In this document: positions 40,543 through 51,861 of the stretch, in pieces
Numbering within the stretch: position 1 is the first letter of the stretch
Layout: every line of letters starts with the position of its first letter
Origin: Tulasnella sp. 424
Lineage: Eukaryota > Basidiomycota > Agaricomycetes > Cantharellales > Tulasnellaceae
Reading direction: 5' to 3'
Assembly (NCBI GenBank): GCA_019633425.1
Contig: WSUB01000003.1
Location: 65,480 to 129,479, forward strand
Length of the DNA stretch: 64,000 nt
The notes under the pieces: generated by a model
Seen by the model: only the letters and a program-made list of their open reading frames with translations
Database searches by the model: none
What the model was told of the DNA's origin: nothing
Translations under genes and position numbers: made by a program

Positions 40543-40988
40543 TTAAGCCTCGTAAGGCATGATGTGAATTTCTTGGTCTTGCTCTGGATGGGAGGACCAT
40601 GGTCAACTTCGTCACACAGGAAAGTAACACTGCAATGCCTACTCACCGATATACTCGATGATATCAGACCGAGCACTCTGCAGCGCTTTGACGAAGTTGT
40701 CGGACATCGTTGCAGAGAAGCCCTTGAAGTTGTTATAGTAGGTGTGGAGGACTCGTCCACCTAATCGTACGTTTCCACAAGCAAACTCTTAGCTAGCTGC
40801 ATCTCTCAGAACATTTCCCGAACGTTGCGACATACCAGCTTTCTCAACTTCGTGAACGTATGCAGAGATCTCCTCAATGGAAGTGTGTGGTTTGAACACC
40901 ACGATCCATGCTGCGCAGGAGGAAAAGGGAGCGAACAAAGCGTCAGGAAAGGCCCAAGCGAGTCGACATAGCCGGACATACTCTTCAT
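40543..40988 (-). CDS. I9-type proteinase inhibitor (PBI2-like), 78 residues
   Basis: Small cytosolic protein of the peptidase inhibitor I9 family, like yeast proteinase B inhibitor 2 (family knowledge). It was rebuilt from four exons: 40982-40988 (only 7 nt, ATGAAGA), 40836-40910, 40647-40760 and 40543-40583. Phases all agree and total 79 codons. The product begins MKTWIVVFKPHTSIEEIS, then YVHEVEKAGGRVLHTYYNN and FKGFSATMSDNFVKALQS, and ends YIEQDQEIHIMPYEA. The beta-alpha-beta pattern with G-x-x-x-x-x-Y, FKGFSA and the terminal D-x-E is diagnostic of I9 domains. No signal peptide or protease domain follows, so it is a free-standing inhibitor rather than a propeptide. It converges on the ZIP gene. 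Confidence 0.88.
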
Positions 40989-41418
40989 CTCTGCGGAAGA
41001 GTCAAATCGAAGGAAATCAGGGAGGTACGGCATTTAGGGATTTGGGTCGTAGAGAGAGTGACAAAGGGGTAGCGTGGTTAGGGATGAGCTGATATAAGTA
41101 ACCGAGTGGCGCCATGGTGATGATGTAATCAATGTTTGTTCCCCTCGGAGCTGTCTGAGAAGCCAAAGTGATTCCGAATGAGATAAACCCAAGGCCATAA
41201 CGGATGTCACGAACGAAGCAGCAAGAGGTTTTATTTATATATAAAAAGTTTTATCTACCAGTTCAATACTTTGTCGGTGAACCACCGAGACACGAATAGA
41301 ATATAACTTAGTGCACCAAGACACCCCCATGACCAAAGAACGAAGTAGGGAGCTAGGGCAAAGACGAGCAGCAGAGAGCAGTACCGGATAGGAAGTTTGA
41401 GTGAGGCAAACAAGGACG

Positions 41419-42069
41419 TCAGTAGTCGTGGTCGCTTGAGGGAACAGCGGATGAAGAGCCAGCAACGGATGAGGAAGCAGTGTGCTGGTCTTCGTCGGCG
41501 TCATTAGTAGTACTCGACTTGGTCTTCTTGGACTTTGGCTTTGACTTTGGAGGCTTGCCCTTGTTGGGGTTGAGGTCCGAGTCGGCCCAGCTAACGGGAA
41601 AGGGAATATCGTCAACGTGAAGGGGCGAAAGAATGAGGCCGCGTATAGCCAGTGAGCGACGTACAGAGCAGCTATCTGAGGGCCCAAAGCCAAGATACAA
41701 TGACATGGTTTGCGAGTGATCCTACAGGTGCAGCAAAACACTTACTCCTTGCATGGCTTCCTTCACCGGTCTACCAGGGTTCTACAGGAACATAGGCAAA
41801 GAGTAAGCTCTACGGCGTATCACACAAGACCACATAAGAAGGAAGAAAGCGAAACACTTACAGCGTCCTTCCAAATAGGCATTTGCTCCTTGACGAACAG
41901 GTTGTACGGAGTCGGTGGCCGCTTCTCTTTTGGCTGGCCATCTGGGCGTAAACAATGAATGATGGCGGCCTACGCCACAAGCAGCCAAGAGTAACTTACC
42001 TTGTTTACCTTTCTTGGGGGCCTTCTTGGCGGTCGTAGTGGCTGTCTTTGGCGTTCGTTCGGCGGGCAT
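41419..42069 (-). CDS. YABBY/HMG-box-like small nuclear protein
   Basis: Predicted DNA-binding chromatin protein of about 122 residues. Five exons are inferred: exon 1 from 42069 (MPAERTPKTATTTAKKAPKK, basic and Ala/Lys-rich), an exon giving RPPTPYNLFVKEQMPIWKDA, one giving NPGRPVKEAMQG, an 11-nt exon at 41665-41675 giving IAAL with the next base, and a last exon starting WADSDLNPNKGKPPK and ending SSDHDY. The P-x-x-Y-N-x-F-x-K-E followed by x-x-x-x-K-E-A-M and A-x-L-W pattern is that of the YABBY-like HMG boxes common in basidiomycetes. The tail is Lys-rich, then Ser/Asp-rich. The start is ATG, and phases agree across all joints. Confidence 0.8.
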
Positions 42070-42659
42070 AGTGGGCGACGGAGAGAAACGGAGTTAAGGG
42101 CGAAAGCGTAAGCTAAGAACTTTTGCCAGACCGTGTTAATCCGCTAAGCAGCATCGATTTATTCGATCCGGCACCTTCAAGAGAATGATTAGCAAGACTT
42201 GAACAAGAGAACAAGAGAACAGAGAGAAAGGTGGTTGAGGGAAGAGGACTCTGAACGACTGAGCGGGGTTTTAAATAGACAATTAAAGTCACGTGCATTT
42301 TCCGCGGCTTGAGTTGAGTCGGAGTTTAAAAAGATGGCAACTGCCACCACGTCTGCCGAACTCGCTGATGTCCTCGAGCTTACATAGGGGGTACTGAATC
42401 CCCGCGCTCTCTCCGTTCCTCTCCCCCCCTTCACCCTCCACGAACACCAGGCAGGAAACCACGAGAGGGAATGATCAACAACATCCACGCATAAGGTGAA
42501 TTTGCTGTGTTTTCTTACCTACAAGAGCTATTACGCTGACCTTATGTTCGTGGACTCCCCCGAAAAAACGCAGAGCAGAAAAGGAACGGCCGCCGGGTTT
42601 TTCACTTCGAGGCTTAAAGACTTCCCTGGGTTCAAAAAACCCTCCGAGACTCCTTAAAC
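42070..42659. promoter_or_regulatory. divergent promoter region with CACGTG at 42290-42295
   Basis: This 590-bp spacer lies between divergent start codons of the HMG-like gene and the single-pass membrane protein gene. A CACGTG box sits about 220 bp from the HMG-like ATG, next to TTTAAATAG on the same side. No gene is visible. Confidence 0.45.
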
Positions 42660-43808
42660 ATGTCTTCGACTCACAGGTCCATCATTGATGCAACAACCGC
42701 TACTACCACCTCGTCGGCGACACCAACGTTCACAGATATCATCACCCAAGGAATGCACGATTCCATAAATAACTCGAAGCCCAGTGTGCGTGCCTGTCCC
42801 CCCCTTTTTCCCCTCGCGGATACTAATAGCCTTCAATTTCGGTCCCGATAATATAGCAACTCTATGTATACCCTTCGGTCGCGGTCATCATCTTTTTGCT
42901 CGCTGGTATCCACATCTGTCGATTTTTCGACAGTCAGAGGATGGCCCGGAGACGAAGGGAGGAACGTCAAGCGCACGAAGAAGCTGCTCTGGATCGATGG
43001 AGACGCGCTGCTGGTCTGGGAATCGTTCGAGGGGATTTTTACGCACCGCGGATGTTCTCGGCTGTTTTGAGAAACCCCCAAGATGACCATCGGAGGTTAG
43101 GTTCCGACGATTGGGGTGATTTACTGGTGAGTAGGATCTAGACCTTCACGCCGATCATCTGGAATACACGTTACTGACGATCCTTGGCGTGCACGCGCTT
43201 TTGCTTCCGCTCGAACCCAGCCAATATCCGCTAACATTAAAAGACCACCCAAACCCCCACCACCAATACCGTCTTTATCTTCATCCGCACTATTACCCAG
43301 TTCATCGACATCCACATTACGAAAAATCAAAACCGGGACCAAACGAACAGTCTCGGCACTCGGGAACTTGTTCAACTCCTTCGTCCGCCGCCGGCCGCCA
43401 TCCCCACCTGCTGACGCTCTTCCACCTTGCGCTCCTTCCTCCGACCCCGAAGCCCCACGACCATCTCAACCTGAATATGTATATCGTCCACAAACACTAG
43501 TAACAGGAATCCTAATAGCCATGCCCGACGCTCGCAGACCTTTCTACCGCACCTCATCATCTTCCTCCTCCTCATCACCATCTGCATCTAGCCATTCCCT
43601 CCAACCTCCGTTTATGAACCCGTCTTCAGGCCCACGACCATTCATCGTCGAAGAAGAACTCCCCGAAGTGGCGCTAGGTTATGCCGAAACGGATTGGTCT
43701 CGATACGGTAAACCCGACGACGATTCGGACTTCGAGGAGCCGAATGACCATAAGAGTTCCATCATAAGCCCGAGTATGGAAGGAGTCCTGTTCGATCGGC
43801 CTTGGTGA
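42660..43808 (+). CDS. single-pass membrane protein with Pro/Ser-rich tail (unknown function)
   Basis: I do not recognise a named family. The ATG at 42660 opens MSSTHRSIIDATTATTTSSA. The first intron ends at about 42857. Exon 2 encodes the single membrane helix (YPSVAVIIFLLAGIHICRFF), then an Arg-rich juxtamembrane stretch (MARRRREERQ) and DFYAPRMFSAVL. The second intron (about 43129-43217) joins DDWGDLL to PISANIKRPPKPPPPIPSL. The tail is long, Pro- and Ser-rich, and ends with an acidic conserved-looking section (EVALGYAETDWSRYGKPDDD) and FDRPW. No signal peptide precedes the helix, so a Ser/Thr-rich outside N-terminus with a cytosolic tail is likely. Length is about 310 residues. Confidence 0.75.
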
Positions 43809-44261
43809 CGATGATGATCATGATGGAATGACTGGACTTCCGGTCGCCGAGATTCAAGGTTTGTCGTCGGATCTCGGTTTGTGGACAATCGCCCCTTCCC
43901 TATTCGTGTGTATTTATTTCCGTATTTGCATTATGGCTCTTACCACGAGCGAGTATCTCATACCCTATTAGTCATCCTTTGCTGGAGTGAAGAGTGGCTT
44001 CCGGACGAGCAAAAGGGGTGGGGAAAAAACCCCTCGATACTCGGCAGCGAAGTGAAAAACGAAGGTGGATACAGCGGTAACTCTCGAAAAACATCCAGGA
44101 GAATCCAGCGAGTGATGAAGTTGGAAGCCAAAATGAAGAAAAGACGAATACATATGGAGGGAAATGTCAAAGGACTGGTGAGTCGTGAAAATGAACAAGG
44201 GAGGAAACGTGTATATCAAAGTGGGGGACAAACCAAAAGCGAGATTAAGAAGCAATCACCA
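43809..44261. other. convergent 3' intergenic region
   Basis: The 453-bp spacer between two convergent genes has a short plus-strand frame (43881-44363) overlapping the next gene's 3' end, with a Lys/Arg-rich product and no domain. I regard it as noncoding 3'-UTR sequence. Confidence 0.5.
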
Positions 44262-46401
44262 TCACGTCGTATAGGACGGCGGGGCATCCACGAACTGTTC
44301 TTCCCCGTTCCTCACAGTCGGACCCGTGTACAAATTCGCTCCTTTCTCCCCTCCCAACGCTGACCCAGGCGCCGCAGCACCCGCTGGTGAAATACCATTG
44401 TTATTGCTGCTCCCTCCCCGACTGCTCCCATCTCCATTTGACGACGACCCAGAAGCGACGGCCAAGTTTGCCCCACCAAACGTATTTGCAGTGTACGCCG
44501 TTGAAGGTTGCTGTGGTCGATGACCTGGAGACGAACCCCCAGCCGCTCCGAAAGTGTCCCCGACAGGGGTCTCTGGGTAGCCTTCCGACAAGGTGTACTG
44601 TGTTCCGTAGCCCGTATACGGCCGAGCGCCATTATTATTGTCATAGAATTGAGGTTGAGGTTGGGGCATCGAGACTGAATGAGTGGACATGTTGTTCCCC
44701 TGAGGGTACAGATGCGAGTTGGAATCGTTTCTACCGTCTCCGGGGACGACGTAAGGCGTTGGAATAGCGTGGGCCATTGCTACGTCCGAATCGCTCTTAT
44801 CGTTCTCTCCCAAGTCGACTTTGTCACGCGGTTGTCGAGACTGCTTTCGCCTTCTCCAGAAGAACCACCCGAGTCCAATGAGAGCGATGAGACCGATCAC
44901 ACCGACGACGGCTCCAACGATAGGTCCAACTTTACTGCTAATCGTCGATCACAAGAAAGTGAGGAAAAAGAAAGGCGGGTTAGCGACAGTTGTCCTGCGG
45001 GTTCCCGGGGTATCACGACTTACGATCCACCACTACTATTGTTACCGCTGTTGGTGCCGGTGGTTGGAATCCCACTTCCGAGAATCTGAACATAATCAAG
45101 GTCCAATTGGTTCCCAATGGACGTGGGGTTGTTATTGATGACAATGCTGTGGTTCCCAGCTCCCAGACCAGAGGCGAAGTAGAGGATTTGCTGCGTGTGG
45201 CTGTTTGTCGAGTTGGCGGTGAACTGTAGGTGGGTTTCGGGGGGGGGGGGGGGTCAGCACCGCCACACTCCCTGAGTAGGAAAACCGCCAATTACGAACC
45301 TGCGCTGGGTCTTGACCATCTAGTGAAACAGTATACGGTCCGTATTGTGGTCCAACTCCTCCATAGACCGCGATCGCGTCACCTAAACAATAAAACACGA
45401 TTAGCGACAAAAGTCTTGCTGCGCTTCAAATCACTCGCCCACCTTCGAAAGTTAGACTCGCTTTCGCGGTATTCGATCCGGTTACACTGTACAAGGTAAG
45501 GCGCTTAGTCCGCAGTCGCATGAAACAGCGATTGCTCGGCGGTGTCGACTTACTGGCAAGTGTTTGCGGAGTACGCAGCCATATTCTGACACGCGTTGGC
45601 GCTCCACTCCCCTGGTGGAGTGTATTGGATGCTATTGGTATCATTGTCATCGACGACGATTGATTGCCGTGTTGCCTGGTCGGAAATTTTCGTTTCCCAA
45701 ACAATCTAAAAGCGAGGGAAAAGCGGGAGCAGCTTTAGTCGAGAGTTTCTACGTGGCGGGGGTTAAAAGAAGCTCGGGCTCCACCACTTACATAGTCAAC
45801 GTCCAAGTACGGCGCCGTCGCATCGGTCCACAAGTTTGTTATGGTTATCACGTGGGAACCCATCTACGCCAAGGGGGAGGGCCAGAACATGCGTCAGCGT
45901 TGAGAGGCTATGTTTTGGAGATAACCGGGGGTGGGGCCGCTCCGACTCACCTTGAGGTTCGGGGCGCTGCATAATTCCACGCTGATTTGGTTGGCGGCAG
46001 AGAAACCACTTTGGATAGCCCTGTCGTTTCCGTCGACGTTGCATCTGTATGGGCCGTGGTTGCCTCGCTTGGCACCGTATATCCTGGTTCGCAGAGAAGA
46101 ACTTTAGTTTTCGGGATGCCCAAGCCGGGTGAGAACAACGACAACTCACCAAACTCCAGTGCCGTTGAACTATGCATTCAAGTAAAAGGAATGTCAATTG
46201 TGGAGTTCTAGATAGGGGAAACGATGGTTTATGGCTCACCGAAAACGAAGCGTAGGCTCCATTCGTCGTGGTGAGTCGGAAAGACCCCGCAGAGTATTTC
46301 GGTAGTTGGTCATCTGCAGCAGTTCCATCAATCCATTGGCCTGCTGGGAGCCATTTGATGAGAGGTGAGGAGTCTTCTGCTGTTTGGTTTCGCTGAACCA
46401 T
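44262..46401 (-). CDS. type I membrane protein with tandem galactose-binding-like domains
   Basis: This belongs to a family common in Agaricomycetes: two beta-sandwich, galactose-binding-like lobes, one membrane helix and a disordered tail. The start is ATG 46401 (MVQRNQTAEDSSPLIKWLPA). Domain 1 includes YASFSFNGTGVWIYGAKRGN across an intron and ends DVDYIVWET. Domain 2 begins VVDDNDTNSIQYTPPGEW and contains AKASLTFEGDAIAVYGGVGP and YTVSLDGQDPAQF, ending LDLDYVQILG. The helix (VGAVVGVIGLIALIGLGWFF) is followed by RRRK and a Gly/Ser/Asn/Pro-rich tail with APPSYTT at the end. The open frame continues upstream of ATG 46401 but this start gives the usual N-terminus, which lacks a cleavable signal peptide. 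About nine introns. Confidence 0.82.
45239..45253 (+). repeat. G15 homopolymer inside an intron
   Basis: Fifteen G on the plus strand are C15 on the coding strand. They lie in an intron of the galactose-binding-like gene some 20 nt before the acceptor CACCTACAG, so the run forms most of the pyrimidine tract. It is a likely length-variable site. Confidence 0.9.
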
Positions 46402-47593
46402 GTTGGTGGAATGGGTTGAGGAGGTCTTCAAATTTTGACTGGAGGGATGAGAACCACCAAGTCGCAGGACCTCAGGATAAAGAGAAGAGAGAAGGAATGA
46501 AGTGGTTTGGAGTCGAAGGAGCGGGGGTACTAGTAATGGAACGTGGGCGGTGTCGAAGGACGGGCTAGGGGCTACTGAGGCCGAGGGATGGATCGGTCTT
46601 CTGTCAGGGAGCCAACAACCTTTTGCCTGATAATATAAAAGTATTGGGGTGACTTTTTGGACGTTGAAATGCTGTTCTAGATCTCTGGCCCGCAGAGATT
46701 GGGTTTCAGCGGTGTCAAGTCCTTGTTTTTCTGTTGAGCTTTGGTTAAAGGAGCGGGCAAAAGGAAAGAGAGCGAACGACGTGGTGGACGAAGCAGAGTC
46801 CAAAATGCAATCATCGGTGACGGGCCGGGGGGGATCGGGGCTCACGGGCTTGGGCGACAACGAAGAATTGTCGAAGATGGTGACGACGACAACCAAATTG
46901 CTTCTTCCTCGATCACAGCCGCCACGCATCAACCACTTCCCGCGCTCACCCCCTGACAATTCTGCCGCTTTCCATTCCAGGGTCGAAAAATCACCCTCAC
47001 AAGCTATGCATGGGCACACGTCCTGATATACTTATTTTATTGGCTCTACTCTACTGAAGACCGACAACTTGCTCCGAATATTTTTCTGTTTGAGCGCGTC
47101 CCTCGCCTCAGCTTTTGTTTTCTCCATCCTATTCCCATCAGTCGCCAAACTCTGCTACACAAATGACCTGGCTCAGCACGAGGCGCAGTCGATCGGAATG
47201 GGAAGTCGACCCTGAGGGCAATTAGAGGTCAGCGGGCGAACTTGACAACCGGCGGCTGCCGACGGTCCCTCTGGTACCTTACCCAAAATAGGCAAGTTGC
47301 CCGTCCACGGCGATTGGGCACTCTCAGAAGAAAACAAACTATACGCCGTGAACGACGATAAGGTTGGACTCCAAAAGGCGAACCCCCGAGGCAAGAATAC
47401 ATAGTTAAGACCAGCATCAGTACATACATGGCTAGCTACATACGCTACGTGACAGGATGCGATTTTGGAAAACTGACGGCTACGGTGTGGCTGCGTTCGG
47501 CAATACATACAGGACACTATGATCAAACCCAGCTTTTGTTATTCAACCGTACTTTTAACACCCGAGTGTCCCGACAGGGTCAATACCGACCTC
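46402..47593. other. promoter side of membrane gene and 3' flank of F-box gene 1
   Basis: A 1.19-kb spacer. From about 46870 rightwards it belongs to the first unit of the 2.34-kb tandem duplication. Open frames here (46365-46568, 46649-47026, 47173-47526) are not conserved in the second unit and I do not support them. Confidence 0.5.
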
Positions 47594-49195
47594 TTACGTA
47601 GAGGGTTCGATCACTGGCCGCTTGGGGAAGAATTCATGTAGAATTGCAAGACCCTCGGTCATGGCTGAATCGCAATCCACCCTTACAGCAGTTAGTTCTA
47701 TCGGGGCTTCCGATAATACTTGTCTACCCGGTTCGAAGAAAGACCGGGCGAGCTGAGTCCTCCATCCAAGCGTAGACGAGCTTTCCTGGTCGTTCCAGTT
47801 TCTTTTGCGAATGCAAACCGATCGATATGAGGCCGTACTAAAGACCAATTCGTCGGAGCACATCGCCAATTGGACCCGGAGAGCTTCCCCGACAGGGGGT
47901 ATGCAAAGTTGTCCTACTTGCCGGAAGAACCCAGACAAGTCGATATCCTCTTCCATGAAGATATCAATCGAAAAGGTGCTGTACGTCTTAAGTGGCAATA
48001 TGCCGTCCACAAGGCCAGAAACTAAGCTGAACGGGACATCGCGGATGTTGACTGTGGAAAGCTGAGGCAGGGTAATGGGATTTGCTGCAACAGTGTGGCT
48101 GGATAAATCTCCTGAAGGAGGTCTAAAGAACTGAAGGGATAGCGTCTCCAGCTGAGGTGATGACCGGAGGATTCCGACCAGCTGCGCCAAGCTTGGGCCG
48201 TCGGTCCGACGGAGAGATAGTGAGCAAAAGTTGTGAAGGTGATCCCAGGGCATATTGCATCCATCGAGATTAAGATTGGCCAGTCGAGGGATTTGAAGCG
48301 GGTTGCTGAGTATGTGAATCGCGTCGTCACTTTCGACTTCGATGGATAGCCACGTCATCCACGGATGGGAATAACCGTCGATGTATGGATCGGGACTCTC
48401 TGCCCCCGGAAGCTTTAGGTATAGTTGCCGAATGCCTCGCTTCGTCACCCGCTCCAGGTAGGCCTTTTCGGTTTCATTCCAGCGGTCAATATAACCTCTC
48501 TCCCAGTATCTAACCGAGTCTCTTGAAGTATCCACGTCCAACGGAGCATCTCCCGACCGTTCCCATATCAAGTCTCGGAAAGGACTGGGGAGTAAGATTG
48601 AAATGAACGTCCAGAACGATGATGCGCCCCTGATCTCGTTGTCCCAGTGATGCGAGACTTTACGAATCGCGGAGAGTGCTCTGTAATATAGGAAGGATGG
48701 GAGCGGGAACGAAGATCTGTACTCCCGATCAGGCAAAGCAAGATGGAAGACGTGTTGCAGAAGCTCTCGGTGAAGACGGGATATCGGAAGGAGTGAGTTT
48801 CTGTGTCTCTTGATTTCGATCAAGGCGGGGTTGTGGTTCTCGTAACCGGCCTCCTCGTAGCGAACCATTGCACAGTTACAGTCCGCCAGAGTCATAGGAG
48901 TGGCGAGTTTCAAGCTAAATACCAAATTTGGAGCGTGTCAACGATTTGTCAGCTATAATATAAAAGGAGAATACGTACTCAAAGCTCATGGTCAATTATG
49001 ATGGTATCAAATGCTAATTGGTTGTCAAGACTGAGCTTCGGTCGCTGTCCTTCGGTGGTGGTTCAGCTTGGATAATGTGAGACCGCAAAGCGGAGCAAAC
49101 AAGTCTCACGGATATAAGCCACTTAGCGCCGGCGCAAGTGTGAACCGAATACCTAGCAAGTCCGGAATGCGATAGTCCATACGATCCTCGAAAAC
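46870..49195. repeat. 2.34-kb tandem duplication, unit 1
   Basis: This unit matches 49196-51555 in the same orientation at high identity by eye, including the whole F-box gene 1, its 3' flank (for example 47065-47240 with 49395-49560) and its 5' flank (49010-49195 with 51345-51550). The units abut directly, which marks a simple head-to-tail duplication. Small deletions distinguish the copies: for example, the 3' flank at 49620-49640 lacks part of 47310-47350. Confidence 0.85.
47594..48989 (-). CDS. F-box-like protein 1 of the tandem array
   Basis: Exons 48979-48989 (11 nt) and 47594-48914 give 443 residues beginning MSFDLKLATPMTLADC. The F-box-like motif is SLLPISRLHRELLQHVFHLA at about residues 50-70, followed by a conserved segment with RALSAIRKVSHHWDNEIRGA and FWTFIS. 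The rest is a leucine-rich, irregular repeat region with LANLNLDGCNMPWDHLHNFC and LCIPPVGEA. Proteins of this type bind Skp1 and recruit substrates to SCF ubiquitin ligases (family knowledge; not testable here). The C-terminus stops at HEFFPKRPVIEPST, about 100 residues earlier than in genes 3-5, so the last leucine-rich stretch is absent. Nearest relative is gene 2. Confidence 0.85.
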
Positions 49196-51555
49196 TGTAC
49201 CGACGACAAGCAAATTAATTCTTCCTCGATTACCGTCCCCACGGATCAACCACTTCCCACGTTCATCCCCTGACCTTTCCATTCCAGGGTAGAAAAATCA
49301 CGCTCACAAGCTATACATGGGCAGCCAAACGTCCCTTTGAGAGCCACATCCAGATATACTTATTTATTGAGCTTTACCAAAGACTGAAAACTGCTCCGAA
49401 TATTTTTTCTGTTTGAGCACGTCCCTCACCTCAGATTTTGTTTTCCCCATCCTATTCCCGTCAGTCGTCAAACTCTGCTACACAGATGACCCGGCTCAAC
49501 ACGAGGCTCGATCGGAATTAGAAGTCGAGCCTGAGGGCAATTGGAGGTTAGCGGGCGAACTTAACTACCGGCGGCCTCCTCTTGTGCTTTACCCAAAACA
49601 GCCAAGTTGCCCGTCCACGGCGATTCGGCACCCCCAAAAGACTGTAAGCCGTGAACGACGATAAGATTGGACTCCAAAAGACGAACCCGGAGACAAGAAT
49701 ACATAGTAAAAGACCGGCATCAGTAAATACATGGTTGGCTTCATAGGCTACGTGACAAGATGCGATTCTGGAAAACTGACGGCTACGGTGTGGCTGCGTT
49801 CCATATAGGACGCTGCCAGCATACCCAGCTTTTGTTTATCAACTCTACTTTTTTTAACGCTCAATGTCCCGGCAGGGGCGATACCGACCTCCTGCGTAAA
49901 AGGTTCGATCATGCCCACTCGTCCATCACCTCCTCGTTAAGGTCTTGCGATTCGACGGTCTTGGCCTTGGGGAAGAATTCATGCATAATTGCAAGACCCT
50001 CGGTCTTGGCTTCAGCGCAATCCACCCATACAACAGCTCGGGATATCGGGGCTTCCGATAATACTCGTCTACCCGGTTCGAAGAAAGCCCGGGCGAGCTG
50101 AGCCCTCCACGAAAGCGTTGACGAGTTCTCCTGGTAGTTCCAGTTTCTTTTGCGAATGCAAACCGATCGATATGAGGTCGTACGAAGGCCCAATTCGCCC
50201 CAGCCCATCGACAATTGGGGCTGGAGGACTTCCCCGACGGGGGGTATGCAAAGTCGTCCTACTTGCCGGAAGAACCCAGACAAGTCGATATCCTCTCCCG
50301 TGAAGATATTGATCGAGAAGGTGCAGTACGTATTAAGTGGCAACATGCCGTCCACAAGGCCAGAAACCAAGCTGAACGGGACATCGCGGATATTGACTGT
50401 GGAAAGCTGAGGCAGGTTAATGAGAGTTCCTCCAATAGTTTCGCTGGATAAATCTTCTGAAGGAGGTTTGACGTAGTCAAGGGATAGCGTCTCCAGCTGG
50501 GGTGACGAACGGAGGATTCGGACTAGCTGCGCCAAGTTTGGGCCGTCGGTCCGACAGAGAGATAGTGAACGAAGGTTGTGAAGATGATCCCATGGCACAT
50601 TGCATCCATCGAGATTAAGATTGGCCAGCTGAGGTGTTTGAAGCGGGTTACTGACTGTGTGAATCGCGTAGTACCTTTCGGCCTCGATGGATAGCGACGT
50701 CATCCACGGATGGGAACAACCGACGATGTATGGATCGGGATTCTCCGCGGGCGGAACCGTTAGGAATAGTTGCCGAATGCCCCGCTTTGCTACCCGCTCC
50801 AGGTAAGCCCATTCGGTTTCATTCCAGTGGTCAATATAACCTTCCACTCCATACATATACGAGCTTCTTGAAGTATCCACGTCTAACGGAGCATCGCCCG
50901 ACCGTTCCCATATCAAGTCTCGGAAAGGTCTGGGCAGTGCGATTGAAATGAACGTCCAGAACGATGAAGCGCTCCTGGTCTCGTTATCCCAGCTATGCGA
51001 GACTTTGCGAATCGCGGAGAGCGCCTTGTAATATAGGAAGGACGGGGGCGGGTGCGAAGATCCGAACTGCCGATCAGGCAAAGCAAGATGAAAGACGTGG
51101 TGCAGAAGCTCTCGGTGAAGACGGGATATCGGAAGGAGTGAGTTTTTGCGTCTCTTGATTTCGACCAAGGCGGTGTTATGGTTCTCGTAACCGGCCGCCT
51201 CGTAGCGAGCAATTGCCGAGTCACAGTCCGCCAGAGTCACAGCAGTGGCGAGCTCCAAGCTGGATACCAAATTTAGAGCCTGTGAACGATTTTTCGACTA
51301 TAGTATAGGAGGAGAATACGTACTCAAAGCTCATGGTCAATTATGACGGCACCAAATGCCAATTGGTTGTCAAGACTGAGCTTCGGTCGGTGTCCTTGGT
51401 GGTGGTTCGGCTTGAGCAGTACACGGGGGACCTCACGGATGTAAGCCCCTTAGCTCCGGCGCGAGCTCCTCCGCTTCCAGATTTGAGGCTCAAGTGTGAA
51501 CCTGAACCTAGTAAGCTGAAAATACGACGATAGTCGATAAGATCCTGGAAAGCTC
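49196..51555. repeat. 2.34-kb tandem duplication, unit 2
   Basis: Second unit of the head-to-tail pair, carrying F-box gene 2. The 5' flank retains about 50 bp near 51450-51500 (around GCTCCTCCGCTTCCAG) that unit 1 lacks. Confidence 0.85.
49909..51334 (-). CDS. F-box-like protein 2 of the tandem array
   Basis: Exons 51324-51334 (11 nt) and 49909-51259 give 453 residues beginning MSFDLELATAVTLADC. The F-box-like motif is SLLPISRLHRELLHHVFHLA. Differences from gene 1 are scattered and include many replacements in the leucine-rich part, so the two products have begun to diverge. The C-terminus ends HEFFPKAKTVESQDLNEEVM and four more residues, different from gene 1 and again lacking the final leucine-rich region found in genes 3-5. 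The intron 1 donor GTACGT and its surroundings are nearly identical in both. Confidence 0.85.
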
Positions 51556-51861
51556 CATAGGGGAAGGGGGACACATTGTACGTCACGTCTAAGAGCTTAA
51601 GTTGTAGCATTGAATGTCCTTTGAGGGGGTCCGGTCCCTTGAAAGAGTGTCAGTCTGGTAATGGATGAAGCGCTTAATCGCTTCGAAGCCTTCCCAGTGG
51701 AATGACAATATCGTTGAAATTAATAACACCAATGAATGGCTCGCTTAATAGGATACAGGATATGGCGCAATCGGATAAACACAAAGGACATGGGCGCTAT
51801 GCAAAGAAACCGCCAAGGCATACCATAGCTATCAAGTACTATGTCAGGATTTTATTTCAAC

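Noticed and set aside
43189..43500. Alternative frame rich in His/Pro
   Set aside because: It overlaps the real exon of the single-pass membrane protein in a different frame; the exon frame is fixed by both splice joints.
43881..44363. 160-codon Lys/Arg-rich frame
   Set aside because: It overlaps the 3' end of the galactose-binding-like gene on the other strand and has no conserved feature.
46402..47019. Upstream extension of the galactose-binding-like protein to a 407-codon frame
   Set aside because: The extra N-terminal residues have no family similarity. ATG 46401 gives the usual N-terminus, and the frame crosses the repeat boundary at 46870.
47173..47526. 117-codon minus-strand frame in unit 1 of the 2.34-kb repeat
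   Set aside because: It is disrupted in unit 2 by deletions and has no domain; treated as 3' flank of the F-box gene.
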